The notes beneath the pieces were generated by a model, which saw nothing but the letters and a program-made list of their open reading frames with translations, was not told where the DNA came from and did no database searches. Below are positions 1-9,438 of a stretch of DNA of 64,000 nucleotides, one piece after another; the stretch's first letter is position 1, and every line of letters begins with the position of its first letter. Made by a program: the position numbers and the translations under genes. The stretch lies in contig CAVYPX010000017.1 of the NCBI GenBank assembly GCA_963770485.1, positions 124,001-188,000 of the forward strand, given 5' to 3'. This DNA comes from CAVVEC01 sp963770485 (GTDB lineage: Bacteria > Acidobacteriota > Terriglobia > Terriglobales > Acidobacteriaceae).

Positions 1-2241
1 CGTGTCCTCGAAACCGGAATCACCGGTTTTGGTACCGGGGGCATCCACTTGAGTTCCGTTGGGGTTGGGCAACATTCCCCGGCGGTCGGAGAAGTACAGA
101 ACGTAGCCGTTCTGAGCGGTAAAGTCCACCAGATTGCCGCTGCCCGGAACGGTTCCATTCAGCCATTTCTGCAGGTTGCCCACGTCCAGCTCGACCGCGT
201 TCATGACGCCGGCCGGAGTGCAACTCACTCCCTGTACGACGTCTCGGGTTTCGCCTTCACGGGCGTCGTAGAAATTGATGGGATACCAGTTGTACATGGT
301 GGGGCTTTGCCCACCCGGCCCGGTGCTGTCGCCATACTGATAAAAGTTCGTGGCTATGTCCTTGGTCACCTCGGGTGGCTTGCCACTGGTGCAATGCCAC
401 ACGCCGCTGACCTTTACGCAGCTTGGCCCCGAGCCGAGCGAGTCTATCACTCCATTCGCGTTGCGATCCGCCGGCTCCTGGAAAACCAGGATGGCATTGG
501 GATTCACGTCGTTGCCCCCCGGATTGCCGCCCGGGGCGGTAGGCGGAAGCGTATCGCGGGCGAACCCCAATTGCAGCCACTCGGCTGTTACCGGGTGGTA
601 GGCGCCAAAGGCGTCGCGGTATTCGACGCGCAGATAACCATCCAGCAGGTTCCACGTGGTATTGCCGACCGGAGGAGCGGGATAAGCGACCGGAGTGTAC
701 CAGGGGTAAGGAGCAGCCGCACCACAGCTTCCGTTTGCGGAGTTGCACTGAGACAGGGTGATCGGCTGCGGCGACTGGGTCAATCCGTGATTATCCCCGG
801 CCGGGTTTTGAGCCATAAGCGGAGCGTTTAAGTCAAACAGGGTTACGTCACCTGCCAGCGGCGGCAGGGGTTGGTACAGCCAGTCGGCCGGCGCCGTGGT
901 TGCCGTGCCAACCCAATTGGATGGGTCGGGGACGGCGGTGCTAGCCGCGGCAAAGTACATCGAATAAGAATGCCCGGCTGCCAAGGGGGGCGTTCCGGCC
1001 GGCACCGAAGTGGGCCACACGCCAAGCTGAGTGTTCACCCCGTTTAGGGCGTCGTTGAAATTCGCCAGGCGGATATTGTTTGGGTCGGCGGAGCCAGTCG
1101 CGAAGCCGGGGTGCGGAAGTTCATTCGGATTGTCGGAGAGCAACACCCGGATCGCGGCTTCATTGTAGAGGCGTGCCGAACCTAGTAGTGAGGTGGTCAG
1201 TTCTCCGGGCGGCGGCCGGCGGATAATCTCAAAAGCTTGTGGACCGTTGGCGGCGTTTCCTGCGCCGTTCACAAAGGGAAGAGATAGTTGCTTGGCTCCG
1301 GTGCCTCCCACGGCCGGGGGAGGGGGGATGACCCCTAAGTTTCCATTCTCAATCCAGCCGTGGTAAGTGCCCTGAGAAACTCCACCCCATGCAGGGTTCT
1401 GCCCGCCGGTAGTCCAGGTGTTGGCGGCCGCCCCTACTGCCACGCTGCCCTCGTTCACGGCGTTGTTGTTATCGACGCCCATGTTTCGGCAGGTCGCCGG
1501 TGTGGGCGGGTCACAACCCAGCGTGGTCGTGAGGACGTCAACGTCGCCCTGGTGAGTCGGTGCAGTGCCGTTAGTCCTCCCGTTGGGGAGTTCCCAGCGA
1601 ATGACGTTTCCCCAAGCCGTAACCTTGTCGTGAAAAGTCAACACGCTCCCGTCACCCTCGGCCAGATATAAGTCGCCGTTGGTGTGAACGCGGCCGGCGA
1701 AGTCCAGGTTCGTGCCGGCGAAGAAGCTCAGGTCGCTCTCCGAGAAGATACCAAACTGGAACACCGGGACCAGTGCCACTTCGACGGTGCGCGACATGTT
1801 CACTTCGTCGCCTACGGGCCCGATCGCGGTCACCTGCAAGCTGATGGGAAGGATCTGCGCGTACAACCCCGCGTAGGGACCGGTGGCGACCGGTCCGAAG
1901 TTCGTTGCCAAGCTGCCATCCGGGTTGGTGGCTGGGGTGAGGGTGTAAACCGGGTAGCTCATAAACGCTGTGTTGGTCGGCGCCATCGAACTCAGACCCT
2001 CAATGGCGCTAACCGAGGGCGCCTGAATGTTCTGGAACAGCGAGGCCAAGTCGGAGGTCATGTGCTCGATGCCACCCTCGGCGGCATGGAAGGCCAGGTT
2101 GTTCTTCTCATCCTGGCTACCCACTTGAGACTCGGTATTGACCATCATGAGCAGGCCAATCGAGATCCCCGACAAGATCAACAACAGCATGAGGGAGGCA
2201 ATCAGAGTGAATCCCCGTGAACCACTTTTAGTGCTATGCAT
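1..2241 (-). CDS. pilX: PilX-like type IV pilus assembly protein (3' end beyond window)
   Basis: Open reading frame of 747 codons from ATG at 2241 to the left edge, with no stop inside the window. The N-terminus has a short basic leader, a prepilin-type site (RG^FTLIASL) and a hydrophobic helix. Position 5 of the mature protein is Ala, not Glu, as is usual for PilX. It is followed by AAEGGIEHM, a motif typical of PilX N-terminal domains, then a long Pro/Gly/Asn-rich extracellular part (for example FAGRVHTNGDLYLAEGDG). A GAGGAG ribosome site lies about 8 nt upstream. It is the last visible gene of the fimT-pilV-pilW-pilX operon, and a PilY1 adhesin gene would be the expected next gene beyond the edge (inference). 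It is much longer than classical PilX (about 200 residues), which is common in Acidobacteria. Confidence 0.85.
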   Translation of the reverse strand, partial: MHSTKSGSRGFTLIASLMLLLILSGISIGLLMMVNTESQVGSQDEKNNLAFHAAEGGIEHMTSDLASLFQNIQAPSVSAIEGLSSMAPTNTAFMSYPVYTLTPATNPDGSLATNFGPVATGPYAGLYAQILPISLQVTAIGPVGDEVNMSRTVEVALVPVFQFGIFSESDLSFFAGTNLDFAGRVHTNGDLYLAEGDGSVLTFHDKVTAWGNVIRWELPNGRTNGTAPTHQGDVDVLTTTLGCDPPTPATCRNMGVDNNNAVNEGSVAVGAAANTWTTGGQNPAWGGVSQGTYHGWIENGNLGVIPPPPAVGGTGAKQLSLPFVNGAGNAANGPQAFEIIRRPPPGELTTSLLGSARLYNEAAIRVLLSDNPNELPHPGFATGSADPNNIRLANFNDALNGVNTQLGVWPTSVPAGTPPLAAGHSYSMYFAAASTAVPDPSNWVGTATTAPADWLYQPLPPLAGDVTLFDLNAPLMAQNPAGDNHGLTQSPQPITLSQCNSANGSCGAAAPYPWYTPVAYPAPPVGNTTWNLLDGYLRVEYRDAFGAYHPVTAEWLQLGFARDTLPPTAPGGNPGGNDVNPNAILVFQEPADRNANGVIDSLGSGPSCVKVSGVWHCTSGKPPEVTKDIATNFYQYGDSTGPGGQSPTMYNWYPINFYDAREGETRDVVQGVSCTPAGVMNAVELDVGNLQKWLNGTVPGSGNLVDFTAQNGYVLYFSDRRGMLPNPNGTQVDAPGTKTGDSGFEDT

Positions 2242-2303
2242 CGTGTAACTCCTCAGTTCCCATTGCCAATTTCTGTCTGCCACTAAATTCATTCCTCCGC
2301 TGA

Positions 2304-3491
2304 CTACTGACCATAGCGATTCTGGTAACTCAGGTTCCGTGCGCTGATCGAAGTCTGCAGGTCGAAACTCTGGTAGCCCCTGGTCGATGCCAGCTGGCTC
2401 CTGGAACCGGCGAGTTGGCTGCGGATGGTCAAATGGGCAACGTTGACCTTGCGGATCAGGTTGAACGACGTACCGGTGGAATATCCTGCATCGCCTGCGG
2501 CGTTGAGGAGGTTCCCGAGAGTGTCATAGGTGTCATAGGTGAACTGGAGGTTGGCCACATTTTCCGCCACCGGGACGGGCATCTGTCCGTTCACTTGCCG
2601 CATCAGGACGGGTACCCCGGCCCCAACTCCGGCGGGATCGGGCAGAACCCAGAGGTAGTACGTGATCACATAAACTCGGTTGGCTACGGTACCAGCGCCG
2701 ACTGTAATTCCCGACAGATCGCCTGCAGCGCCACTTTGGTTAATCCACAGAGGGTCGCCATTGATGAAGGTGACAGTGTAAGGGCCTCCCCCCACAGCCG
2801 CGGTTACTTCCGCCAGCGCCTGTCCGGCTGAATTCGAGAACAGGACCAGATCGCCCGGCTTCAAACCCACCACCGGATCGTCGACCGCCTGAGGAAAGAC
2901 GAGACCCGGCGGCAAGATACAGGTGGCCGGCGGAGGAACAGGCGGCGCGGTGAAGGTGACGGGATTGACCGTCGGAGGAGGCGGGGGGAAGGCTACCGTA
3001 TAGCAATTCAAGGCCAACACCGTATCCTCGTAGACCACCGTGATCACGTCACTCTTGGTCGCACTACCGGGCGGAGTGATGCCCATCCGGTATCCCGGGA
3101 TAATGCCGTATAGCGTCGGGATACAGGCGCCCACGTTGGAGGAACAAGGATAGGGCAGGCCGGCGCCGGCGACGCCGACGCAATTGTTCAACAAGGTGCA
3201 ACTCGGGGCGTAGCCGTACAAAGGTCTATTGGCAGTGGCAGTGGGCAGCTCTATGCCTTGAGCGAGAGCTGGCGGACCAGACCCTGCCAAACTGATATCC
3301 TTGAACATCAAATCGGTCGCAGCGCGCAGATCCTGTTGCATCTCTGCTCTTTGGGAAACGACCCAGGTCGCATCCACGCCCTGGCTGAACAACTGCACCG
3401 CCGCGCCCACCACCATGACGCCCAGGACCAGGGAGACCATCAGTTCCATCAAGGTGAAGCCGCGGATCGAAGTTGTAAATGATCGCCTCAT
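2304..3491 (-). CDS. pilW: PilW-like minor pilin
   Basis: 395-residue prepilin. The leader ends in RG^FTLMELMVSLVLG, the classical prepilin peptidase site with Glu5 and a hydrophobic alpha-helix, and is followed by a Pro- and Gly-rich secreted domain with several Cys. PilW proteins prime assembly of the pilus tip together with FimT, PilV and PilX. It starts 9 nt after the end of pilV and ends 62 nt before pilX, which supports one operon. PilW assignment rests on order and N-terminus; the distal domain is not diagnostic. Confidence 0.87.
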   Translation of the reverse strand: MRRSFTTSIRGFTLMELMVSLVLGVMVVGAAVQLFSQGVDATWVVSQRAEMQQDLRAATDLMFKDISLAGSGPPALAQGIELPTATANRPLYGYAPSCTLLNNCVGVAGAGLPYPCSSNVGACIPTLYGIIPGYRMGITPPGSATKSDVITVVYEDTVLALNCYTVAFPPPPPTVNPVTFTAPPVPPPATCILPPGLVFPQAVDDPVVGLKPGDLVLFSNSAGQALAEVTAAVGGGPYTVTFINGDPLWINQSGAAGDLSGITVGAGTVANRVYVITYYLWVLPDPAGVGAGVPVLMRQVNGQMPVPVAENVANLQFTYDTYDTLGNLLNAAGDAGYSTGTSFNLIRKVNVAHLTIRSQLAGSRSQLASTRGYQSFDLQTSISARNLSYQNRYGQ

Positions 3492-3500
3492 ATTTCCTCT

Positions 3501-4103
3501 TTACCGAAATTGCGAAATGAAGGTCGTGAGGATGTACTGCTTCGAGGTTTTCAACTGGGCCGTCGTGTATTGGACCGTGATCTGAACCTGACGCAGCGTG
3601 GGAATCGGATTGCCGGTGCTGTCGAGGACCGGGGAGATCAGAATCTGGCGCGAATAATTGGTCAGGGGATAACACACGTCGGGAGGACAGGTTCCCGCAT
3701 AAATTCCGCTCGATCCTGGTTGTTCCAGGATTTGAGGACCGCAGGCGGCGTCATCGGCGGTGCCGATGATTCCGTCCACGCCGGCACAGTCTATCGGAAC
3801 CAGTCCAGGAATGAAGATGCCGCCGGCGCCTGTATTCTGAATCCCCGACCAGGCCACGTTCGCGGTTTCGCGTGCGGTTAGAATGCCTTCCATAGCCTCG
3901 TTGGCCAATTGTTTGGCAATTGCATTCTCCTGCGAGGTCTGCGTGGAAGCCATGGCGAGGCCCAACACGCCAAGCATACTGAGCATTCCGATGGTCAGTA
4001 CCACCATGGAGATCAGCACCTCGACCAGCGTGAATCCCTGCTCGCCGGGCTTGCTCCCTGGCCGGAAAGCAGCTTTTCTCTGAGCCTTCACTGTTGCCTC
4101 CAA
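3501..4103 (-). CDS. pilV: PilV-like minor pilin
   Basis: 200-residue prepilin with leader ending EQG^FTLVEVLISMVVLTIG (Glu5 present). The following conserved stretch, including QLANEAMEGILTARE, is typical of PilV/GspI-type pseudopilins. The start overlaps the fimT stop by 16 bp (4088-4103), indicating translational coupling. It probably forms part of the pilus tip or priming complex with the neighbouring minor pilins. The distal half is Cys-rich (CPPDVCYP) and was not recognised as a named domain. Confidence 0.88.
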   Translation of the reverse strand: MEATVKAQRKAAFRPGSKPGEQGFTLVEVLISMVVLTIGMLSMLGVLGLAMASTQTSQENAIAKQLANEAMEGILTARETANVAWSGIQNTGAGGIFIPGLVPIDCAGVDGIIGTADDAACGPQILEQPGSSGIYAGTCPPDVCYPLTNYSRQILISPVLDSTGNPIPTLRQVQITVQYTTAQLKTSKQYILTTFISQFR

Positions 4104-4678
4104 TACGGGTTGCCGTTGTTATAGAGACGCCATCCCCGCATGCGTCCCGTGGCTCCCCACAAGGTGATCGCGCGCGAACTGTACAACTGTCCCGTGCGTG
4201 CGATATAGACGACCCCATTGTTGATGTTGCCGACCACATCCTCTCCGGTGCCATCGGGATAGAAATAGATCACGTTCTTGACCCCGCCGGTGATGCCTTG
4301 ATCGAAGTCAATGGCCGTCCCGCCATTGCCAAAACCGTCCGGCGTGTTGGGTGCTGCGGGCAGACCCGTCAAGGCATTGAAACCGACGTCGGTCGGCAGG
4401 GGATAGGTGGCAACTACTACCCCGCTTGAGCCTTGCGTAATCGAAATCGTGTTGGGGTTCCCGCCGTTGAAGGTCACATAGAAGACCTGGCGTTGTGACA
4501 CCGCGATATCGCGCGCGTGCCGCAGCGTCATCAGGGTGGTGTTGTAGGCATTGGTAACGCGCGCCTCCAGTAGGAGCGGCTGTATGAACATCGCGGAGAT
4601 GGCGCTGGCAATCAGAAAAACAGCCATCACGATCATCATCTCGATCAGCGAGAAACCCTGTGTTCTGCGCGAAACCAT
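4088..4678 (-). CDS. fimT: FimT/GspH-type pseudopilin
   Basis: 196 residues with prepilin site TQG^FSLIEMMIVMAVFLIA (Glu5 present) and a GspH/FimT-like globular domain (RHARDIAVSQRQVFYVTF, the usual region after the helix). It is the first gene of the minor pilin operon, with an AAGGA-rich ribosome site upstream and a 316-bp gap before it that probably holds the promoter. In this family the protein takes part in pilus initiation, and some FimT proteins bind DNA for uptake. No positively charged C-terminal DNA-binding tail was evident here (ends RGWRLYNNGNPYWRQQ), so DNA binding is uncertain. Confidence 0.88.
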   Translation of the reverse strand: MVSRRTQGFSLIEMMIVMAVFLIASAISAMFIQPLLLEARVTNAYNTTLMTLRHARDIAVSQRQVFYVTFNGGNPNTISITQGSSGVVVATYPLPTDVGFNALTGLPAAPNTPDGFGNGGTAIDFDQGITGGVKNVIYFYPDGTGEDVVGNINNGVVYIARTGQLYSSRAITLWGATGRMRGWRLYNNGNPYWRQQ

Positions 4679-4994
4679 GAGCCCTTTCTTTCCTTACGGG
4701 GAGTATGTCGGAAGCCAGCCTTGATGCAAAAGCTCCTGTAGCTTCCGTTCTCACCGCCATCTCGGGGTTGAGCTTGGCGTCCTTCAGCGTGTGTGGCGTA
4801 GAAGGATTGCGGCTCCAAAGCCGGCGCCGCCGCTTGGCCAACCCGCATGTACGCTCATCGTATGGAGAGGGTGAGAGAGCGTCAAAGTACTAAAGGAGCA
4901 GACTCGATCGTTGGACTTACGTAACGTAATTGGGCAGGGTAACTTTCGTCACTTTGGCACGGTGGCGAGAATATTTCTGATCCCTTTGGACCCT
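4679..4994. other. Intergenic region upstream of minor pilin operon
   Basis: 316 bp without a credible gene. It presumably carries the promoter of fimT-pilV-pilW-pilX. I looked for a GG-N10-GC sigma-54 element on the minus strand and found no good match, unlike the major pilin genes at 54-56 kb. Confidence 0.5.
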
Positions 4995-5423
4995 TCAGGC
5001 CCCGCGCGTTGCGGCCATCGTCCTGCGATTTTTGTTGGCAGGGGTGCGGGTGGTCGGCGTGTACACGCAGGAGCGGACATCGTAATGCTCAGCCAGACAA
5101 TTGCCACAGAGGTGAAGTTGGTGGACCTTGCAGTGAATCACCGGGGCCTCGGTTCCGCACAGGTCACAGCCGCCTCGTACCGGCCGCCTGGAGTTTTCGG
5201 GCTCTTTGCCGGAGCCCACCGATTCGAGGCTGGCTCGCAGCGCCCGCCCCTTCAAATAAAAACCGGTAGCGAGGAACAGACCGCCTATAGAAAACAGGCC
5301 CGCCCCCGCCCCCAGCAGATCCGCATCGGAGCGGTCACGCAGGATAGCGGGAAGGAAGCAGAGTCCGATAAACATCGCGAGCGCACCCGCTGCCATCATC
5401 CCATTGGCTGTCCGTGAAGACAT
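4995..5423 (-). CDS. Small membrane protein with cytoplasmic zinc-ribbon/B-box-like module
   Basis: 142 residues. Two N-terminal membrane helices (about residues 8-27 and 36-60) are followed by a Cys/His cluster: CDLCG, then CKVHQLHLCGNC and a His in LAEHY. The spacing resembles a B-box or LIM-like zinc site. An AAGGACA ribosome site precedes the ATG. I do not recognise a named family. The zinc module suggests protein-protein interaction at the membrane, but that is inference. It lies upstream of the fimT operon on the same strand and divergent from the PilZ receiver gene. Confidence 0.75.
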   Translation of the reverse strand: MSSRTANGMMAAGALAMFIGLCFLPAILRDRSDADLLGAGAGLFSIGGLFLATGFYLKGRALRASLESVGSGKEPENSRRPVRGGCDLCGTEAPVIHCKVHQLHLCGNCLAEHYDVRSCVYTPTTRTPANKNRRTMAATRGA

Positions 5424-5612
5424 GATCTGTCCTTTTAGGCGCAGAGCAAGAACCCGCTTGCACTAATCCTTGGAGTGCACACCTGACAATTACAGCCCCA
5501 ACCTATCGGGTTGACGGCCTTAACTCCAGATGACGAAAGTCACGGGGGTCGGCTGCAGCGTGACTCCGGTAACTTGTGGTCATCATGCGCCAACCCTAAC
5601 ATTCTGGTTACT

Positions 5613-6722
5613 GTGGCGCTTACATCTCTATTGGTGTGTTCGGATGCCCAGGCGGCGCAGGTGCTCGGTCAGATTCTGCACGAGCTGGGCATCCGGGTAG
5701 AATCCTGCGGCGATCCCCGCCTGGCACGCTCGCGGCTGGATGAGCAGCAGTTCGATGCGCTGCTGGTCGATTGCCAGGATGAAGCAGCCGCCGTGGACCT
5801 GATTGCCTATGCCCGAAATACGTCGGCTAACAAGACCACGATTACGATTGCCATGGCGAGCGCGGGAAGCCAGGTGCGCCATATTTTTGCGAGTGGAGTA
5901 AGCTTTGTTCTCTACAAACCGATTTCGCGCGATCGCGCCGCGCACAGCCTGAAGGCGGCGCATGTGCTGATGCTGCGAGAAAAGCGCCGCCAGCCGCGTG
6001 TCCAGGTGCAAGCCCAAGCTTCGCTGACGTGTGCCACGATCGAAGATGCTTCTGCCACGCTGCTCGACCTGAATGAGAACGGCGTCGCCATTCAGGCGGA
6101 CCAGAAATTACCGCCCAGCTGCAAAGTGTATTTTCAGTTTGCGTTGCCGGGGAGCGCGGCTGAGGTTCGGCTGTCCGGAGAAGTCATGTGGCAGGATGCC
6201 TCGGGGCGGGTCGGCATCCGTTTCGCGCAGGTCCCGCAAGTATCGCAGCGGGCTCTGAAAAGTTGGTTGCAAGCCCGTCTGCCCCAGGCGGAAACTGGCG
6301 ATGCCACGCCGTCGGCGCCCGCACCGGCACCAGACGAAGCCCGTACAGAACCTGCTGCGGGTCTCGGATTGCTCTCGGCTTCCGCCCCCGACCGCCGCAT
6401 CCAATCACGCCATGCCTGCCGTCTCGGGGCTGAAGTTTACCGGGAAGGAAGCAGCGTTCCGCAACGCTGCAATCTAAGCGACATCAGCGCCGAGGGTTGT
6501 TACGTAGAAACCGCGGAGCCCTTTCCCGCAGGGACTGCCCTGGAGATTGTGGTGCACACGCAATACTTGAAACTGCGCGTACACGGAAAAGTTCGCAGCA
6601 TGCATCGCGGTTTCGGCATGGGAGTACACTTCACGCTAAGAACCGCCGACCAGCGGCAACAGGTTCATCAACTCATCGCTTGTGAGGCGCTGGACGCCGA
6701 GACTCCCGTCGAACCGAGCTGA
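5613..6722 (+). CDS. Receiver-like protein with two PilZ domains
   Basis: About 369 residues from GTG at 5613; an in-frame TTG at 5511 would add 34 residues of less typical sequence. Residues 1-110 form a CheY-like receiver with acidic pocket (CSD), phosphoacceptor Asp in FDALLVD (D53) and the conserved Lys in LYKPIS (K102). Two PilZ c-di-GMP domains follow: one with RRQPR and DLNENG (about 123-222), and a second with RIQSR and DISAEG (about 261-365), joined by a Pro/Ala-rich linker. It probably combines phosphorylation input with c-di-GMP binding. PilZ proteins commonly act on pilus motility or exopolysaccharide, and the minor pilin operon is nearby, but no partner is proven. Confidence 0.87.
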   Translation: MALTSLLVCSDAQAAQVLGQILHELGIRVESCGDPRLARSRLDEQQFDALLVDCQDEAAAVDLIAYARNTSANKTTITIAMASAGSQVRHIFASGVSFVLYKPISRDRAAHSLKAAHVLMLREKRRQPRVQVQAQASLTCATIEDASATLLDLNENGVAIQADQKLPPSCKVYFQFALPGSAAEVRLSGEVMWQDASGRVGIRFAQVPQVSQRALKSWLQARLPQAETGDATPSAPAPAPDEARTEPAAGLGLLSASAPDRRIQSRHACRLGAEVYREGSSVPQRCNLSDISAEGCYVETAEPFPAGTALEIVVHTQYLKLRVHGKVRSMHRGFGMGVHFTLRTADQRQQVHQLIACEALDAETPVEPS

Positions 6723-6824
6723 GGCGGCACGGGCTCCCTGCTCGTTCTTGCCACAACAGGAAAGTGCGCCGACCCTGACCACTCCAACCAGCCCTCATGG
6801 GAAAATAGCTATGATGGCGGCCTC

Positions 6825-8132
6825 ATGGATGGGGCTTGCACCGTTAATGTCGCTTACTGCACCAAGAACGGTCAGAACAACTGTCAATGCCCCGAGTTTG
6901 TGTGTGCTTTGGGGAACTCGAAGGGCGCGACGGACTGCACCCAGTACGCGTATGTCTCTGACCCGGTTATCAAACCCTACTGGGATATAGCCGAGAAGTA
7001 CGGCTTCGCTAATTACATGTTCCAGACCAATCAGGGACCAAGTTTCCCCGCACACCAGTTCATTTTTACAGGGACCTCAGAGCCCGACGCAAACACTCCG
7101 CTCTACAAATACTTCGCCGCGGAGAACACAACCACGGGCGCCGACGATGCTGGATGCGTTGCCAGTTCCGGTTCGCTCGTCTCCCTCGTGGATACATCGG
7201 GGGTCGAATCCACTCAGGTGTATCCGTGTTTTTTGCATCCCACCTTGGCGACGCTGCTTGACAACGCTGGCGTCGCCTGGCGGTACTACAGCGATAAGGA
7301 GGCGTCTATCTGGACTGCACCCAATGCCATTAGTACCTTATGCGGTGCAAGCGGCGGCCATTGTCAGAGTTCCGAATGGAAAAGCAATGTTGGGCCGAAC
7401 CTGGAGGGATCTAAACGCAACGGCCAAGCAACCTTAGCCCCGTTCATGTACGACCTGACTACCTGTAATTTGTCCGACTCGGGTGGCGTGTACTTCGTAG
7501 TCCCGGACGGGAAATGGTCGGATCACGCACTGAACAACAAGGGGCTTGGGCCCGACTGGGTTGCGGATATCGTGAACGGAGTAGGGTATAGCACCTGCAC
7601 GGGCGGGCAGCCTAACTGGTCGAACACAGTGATCTTGATTGTCTGGGACGACTGGGGAGGCTGGTACGATCACGTAAACCCCACAGCGACGATAGGCCAC
7701 AACAATAACGGGGGATACTACCAAGGGAACGGTAACGGCCAGTACTATGTATACGGCTTTCGCGTGCCGCTACTCGTTGTCTCAGCTTATGTGAAGGAAA
7801 CCAATGGGAGCCCGGGCTACATCTCGGGGACCATTCAGAATCCCCTCTATTACGATTTCGGGAGTATCCTACAGTTCATCAAGAACACGTACCAAATCAC
7901 AAACGAGATCGATTCTTTTTATCACTACGCCGATTACTTCGCTGACATCTATCCGACGACTTCAGATCTCTCTGACTTTTTCCTGTTCTGCGGAACCTGC
8001 CAGCGAACGTTTCTGCCGATCACGCTCTCGACTAACTCAAATTGTAACCAGAGCATGTGCGGATCGAATCAGTGCGATGCGCACTGCTTCATCCATTACG
8101 GCGGAGGGGTGACAGATCCGGACACTGAATGA
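6825..8132 (+). CDS. Phosphoesterase (phospholipase C / acid phosphatase AcpA type), N-terminally truncated
   Basis: The ORF from the first ATG encodes 435 residues of the PF04185 family: YMFQTNQGPSFPAHQFI and VILIVWDDWGGWYDHVNP are its hallmark segments. Family-like residues already occur upstream in frame (DPDHSNQPSWENSYDGGLMD from 6771), so the protein does not naturally begin at 6825. The normal first 90-100 residues, including the ENRTFD-type metal site and the signal peptide, are absent. The in-frame upstream sequence reaches back only to the TGA of the PilZ gene (6720-6722), without ATG, GTG or TTG. No ribosome site is seen. Most likely this is a 5'-deleted remnant; activity or export would be surprising. 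A strong terminator follows. Confidence 0.8.
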   Translation: MDGACTVNVAYCTKNGQNNCQCPEFVCALGNSKGATDCTQYAYVSDPVIKPYWDIAEKYGFANYMFQTNQGPSFPAHQFIFTGTSEPDANTPLYKYFAAENTTTGADDAGCVASSGSLVSLVDTSGVESTQVYPCFLHPTLATLLDNAGVAWRYYSDKEASIWTAPNAISTLCGASGGHCQSSEWKSNVGPNLEGSKRNGQATLAPFMYDLTTCNLSDSGGVYFVVPDGKWSDHALNNKGLGPDWVADIVNGVGYSTCTGGQPNWSNTVILIVWDDWGGWYDHVNPTATIGHNNNGGYYQGNGNGQYYVYGFRVPLLVVSAYVKETNGSPGYISGTIQNPLYYDFGSILQFIKNTYQITNEIDSFYHYADYFADIYPTTSDLSDFFLFCGTCQRTFLPITLSTNSNCNQSMCGSNQCDAHCFIHYGGGVTDPDTE

Positions 8133-8152
8133 CATACCCACCGCCGCAAACC

Positions 8153-8191
8153 GGCTGCTGGCCAGAGTTTAGCCAGCAGCCAGTTTTCTTT
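8153..8191 (+). terminator. Rho-independent terminator after the phosphoesterase
   Basis: Perfect 10-bp stem (GGCTGCTGGC / GCCAGCAGCC) with a 9-nt loop, followed by AGTTTTCTTT. It lies between two convergent genes and serves the plus strand; on the minus strand the run after the stem is poor in T. Confidence 0.85.
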
Positions 8192-8199
8192 GGGCTGGC

Positions 8200-9438
8200 C
8201 TATGGAGTAATTTCAAATACGACATCGTAGGCTGTGCCGTAAAGGTTACCTACCTTGTCGAGAACGACTCCGCCAATCGGGAAGCCTCCGTCTGTGCCTG
8301 TGAAGCTGTGTAGCACTGTGTACTTCCACGCTCCGTTCGCTTGCGGCGCAAGTTTGTAGACCACCCCGCAGCCCCCACTGCACTTGGGCGAGCCGCCCTG
8401 GGCGGCCGTGCCGTACATGCTCCCTTTCTTGTCAAAAACCACGGGCCCGCTCGGAGTGTTCCCTGCCTTCCCGCCCCGGAAGCTGTAGAGCACGTTCTCT
8501 TTCCATTGGCCTTTCCGGCTTCGCTTTAGTTTGAATACCGTGCCGCAATTGCCTTCACCGCACTTGTTCACCCCGCCACCCGGAGTTGTGCCATAAAGAT
8601 CTCCCGAACCGTGGAAAATCACCCCGCTTGTAGGCCCCGCCCCGTCAGTACAGGGAAATCCTCCCGGGCAGAATTGATATAGCAGAAGCTCTTTCCATCC
8701 ACCGGAGCTGTACGTTAGCTTGAACACGGTGCCCCCGTGATATAGCCCTCCTCCTCCAGAGGTCCCGTACAGGTTGCCGACCTTGTCGAATATCAGTGGA
8801 CCAGAAGAACTAGTCGCATCGTAGTTTCGGCACCCCCAGTCAAACAAGATATTTTCATTCCAGCCGCCAGATCCCGGCGTGAACTCGAAGGCCACGCCAT
8901 AGCCGTGGCAGGTCCCGCCCCCGGCAGAATCATAAAGGTTACCCGCGCCGTCCATGACGAAACCAGCGACAGGATTCTGCCCGTCGTCACAGTTGTATGG
9001 GTATTCACGGCAGAAGTCGTAAAAGTCGGTGAAAGTCCAGCCGTTGGATCCGGGTTGAAGCTCGAAGGCAGTGCCATGGTCATGAGCCCCGCCACCGGAC
9101 GCTGTGCCGTACAGATTCCCCACCGAGTCGAAGATCAGTCCGCCATTGGGAGACGACCCATCCTGGCCGTTGAAGTCGTGCAGCGTTGTCAGTTTCCAAC
9201 TGCCGCTTGAATTATGCACCGACTCAAACAGGGTGCCAGACTGGTAGGGACCTCCGCCGTTGGTTACGCCGTACAGGTTCCCCTTCGCGTCAAGGGTGAG
9301 GCCGCTGAACAGCGCCCCGCTAACATGTTTCAAAACCTTGAACTTGGGTTTGGCCCAAGCGCCGGGCATCAAAACCAGAGTTGCCGCAACCACCACCAAA
9401 GCATGCATCAAAGCGAAGGGCCACTGTTTCAATCGCAC
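8200..9438 (-). CDS. Secreted Gloeo/Verruco (TIGR03803) repeat protein
   Basis: About 412 residues from GTG at 9438, chosen because it gives a clean signal peptide (MHALVVVAATLVLMPGAWA, then KPKFKV); an ORF start at 9525 would add 29 less plausible residues. The body is about seven repeats of NLYGTTxGGG, each followed by GTVFKL- and LYSF-type strands, the signature of the Gloeo/Verruco repeat. Such repeats probably fold as a beta-propeller. Function in these proteins is unknown; export is likely. A larger relative lies at 14886-17000. Confidence 0.82.
   Translation of the reverse strand: MRLKQWPFALMHALVVVAATLVLMPGAWAKPKFKVLKHVSGALFSGLTLDAKGNLYGVTNGGGPYQSGTLFESVHNSSGSWKLTTLHDFNGQDGSSPNGGLIFDSVGNLYGTASGGGAHDHGTAFELQPGSNGWTFTDFYDFCREYPYNCDDGQNPVAGFVMDGAGNLYDSAGGGTCHGYGVAFEFTPGSGGWNENILFDWGCRNYDATSSSGPLIFDKVGNLYGTSGGGGLYHGGTVFKLTYSSGGWKELLLYQFCPGGFPCTDGAGPTSGVIFHGSGDLYGTTPGGGVNKCGEGNCGTVFKLKRSRKGQWKENVLYSFRGGKAGNTPSGPVVFDKKGSMYGTAAQGGSPKCSGGCGVVYKLAPQANGAWKYTVLHSFTGTDGGFPIGGVVLDKVGNLYGTAYDVVFEITP

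Noticed and set aside
649..660. Second parS-like site (GTTCCACGTGGT)
   Set aside because: Half of the palindrome is lost and it lies inside the pilX coding sequence.
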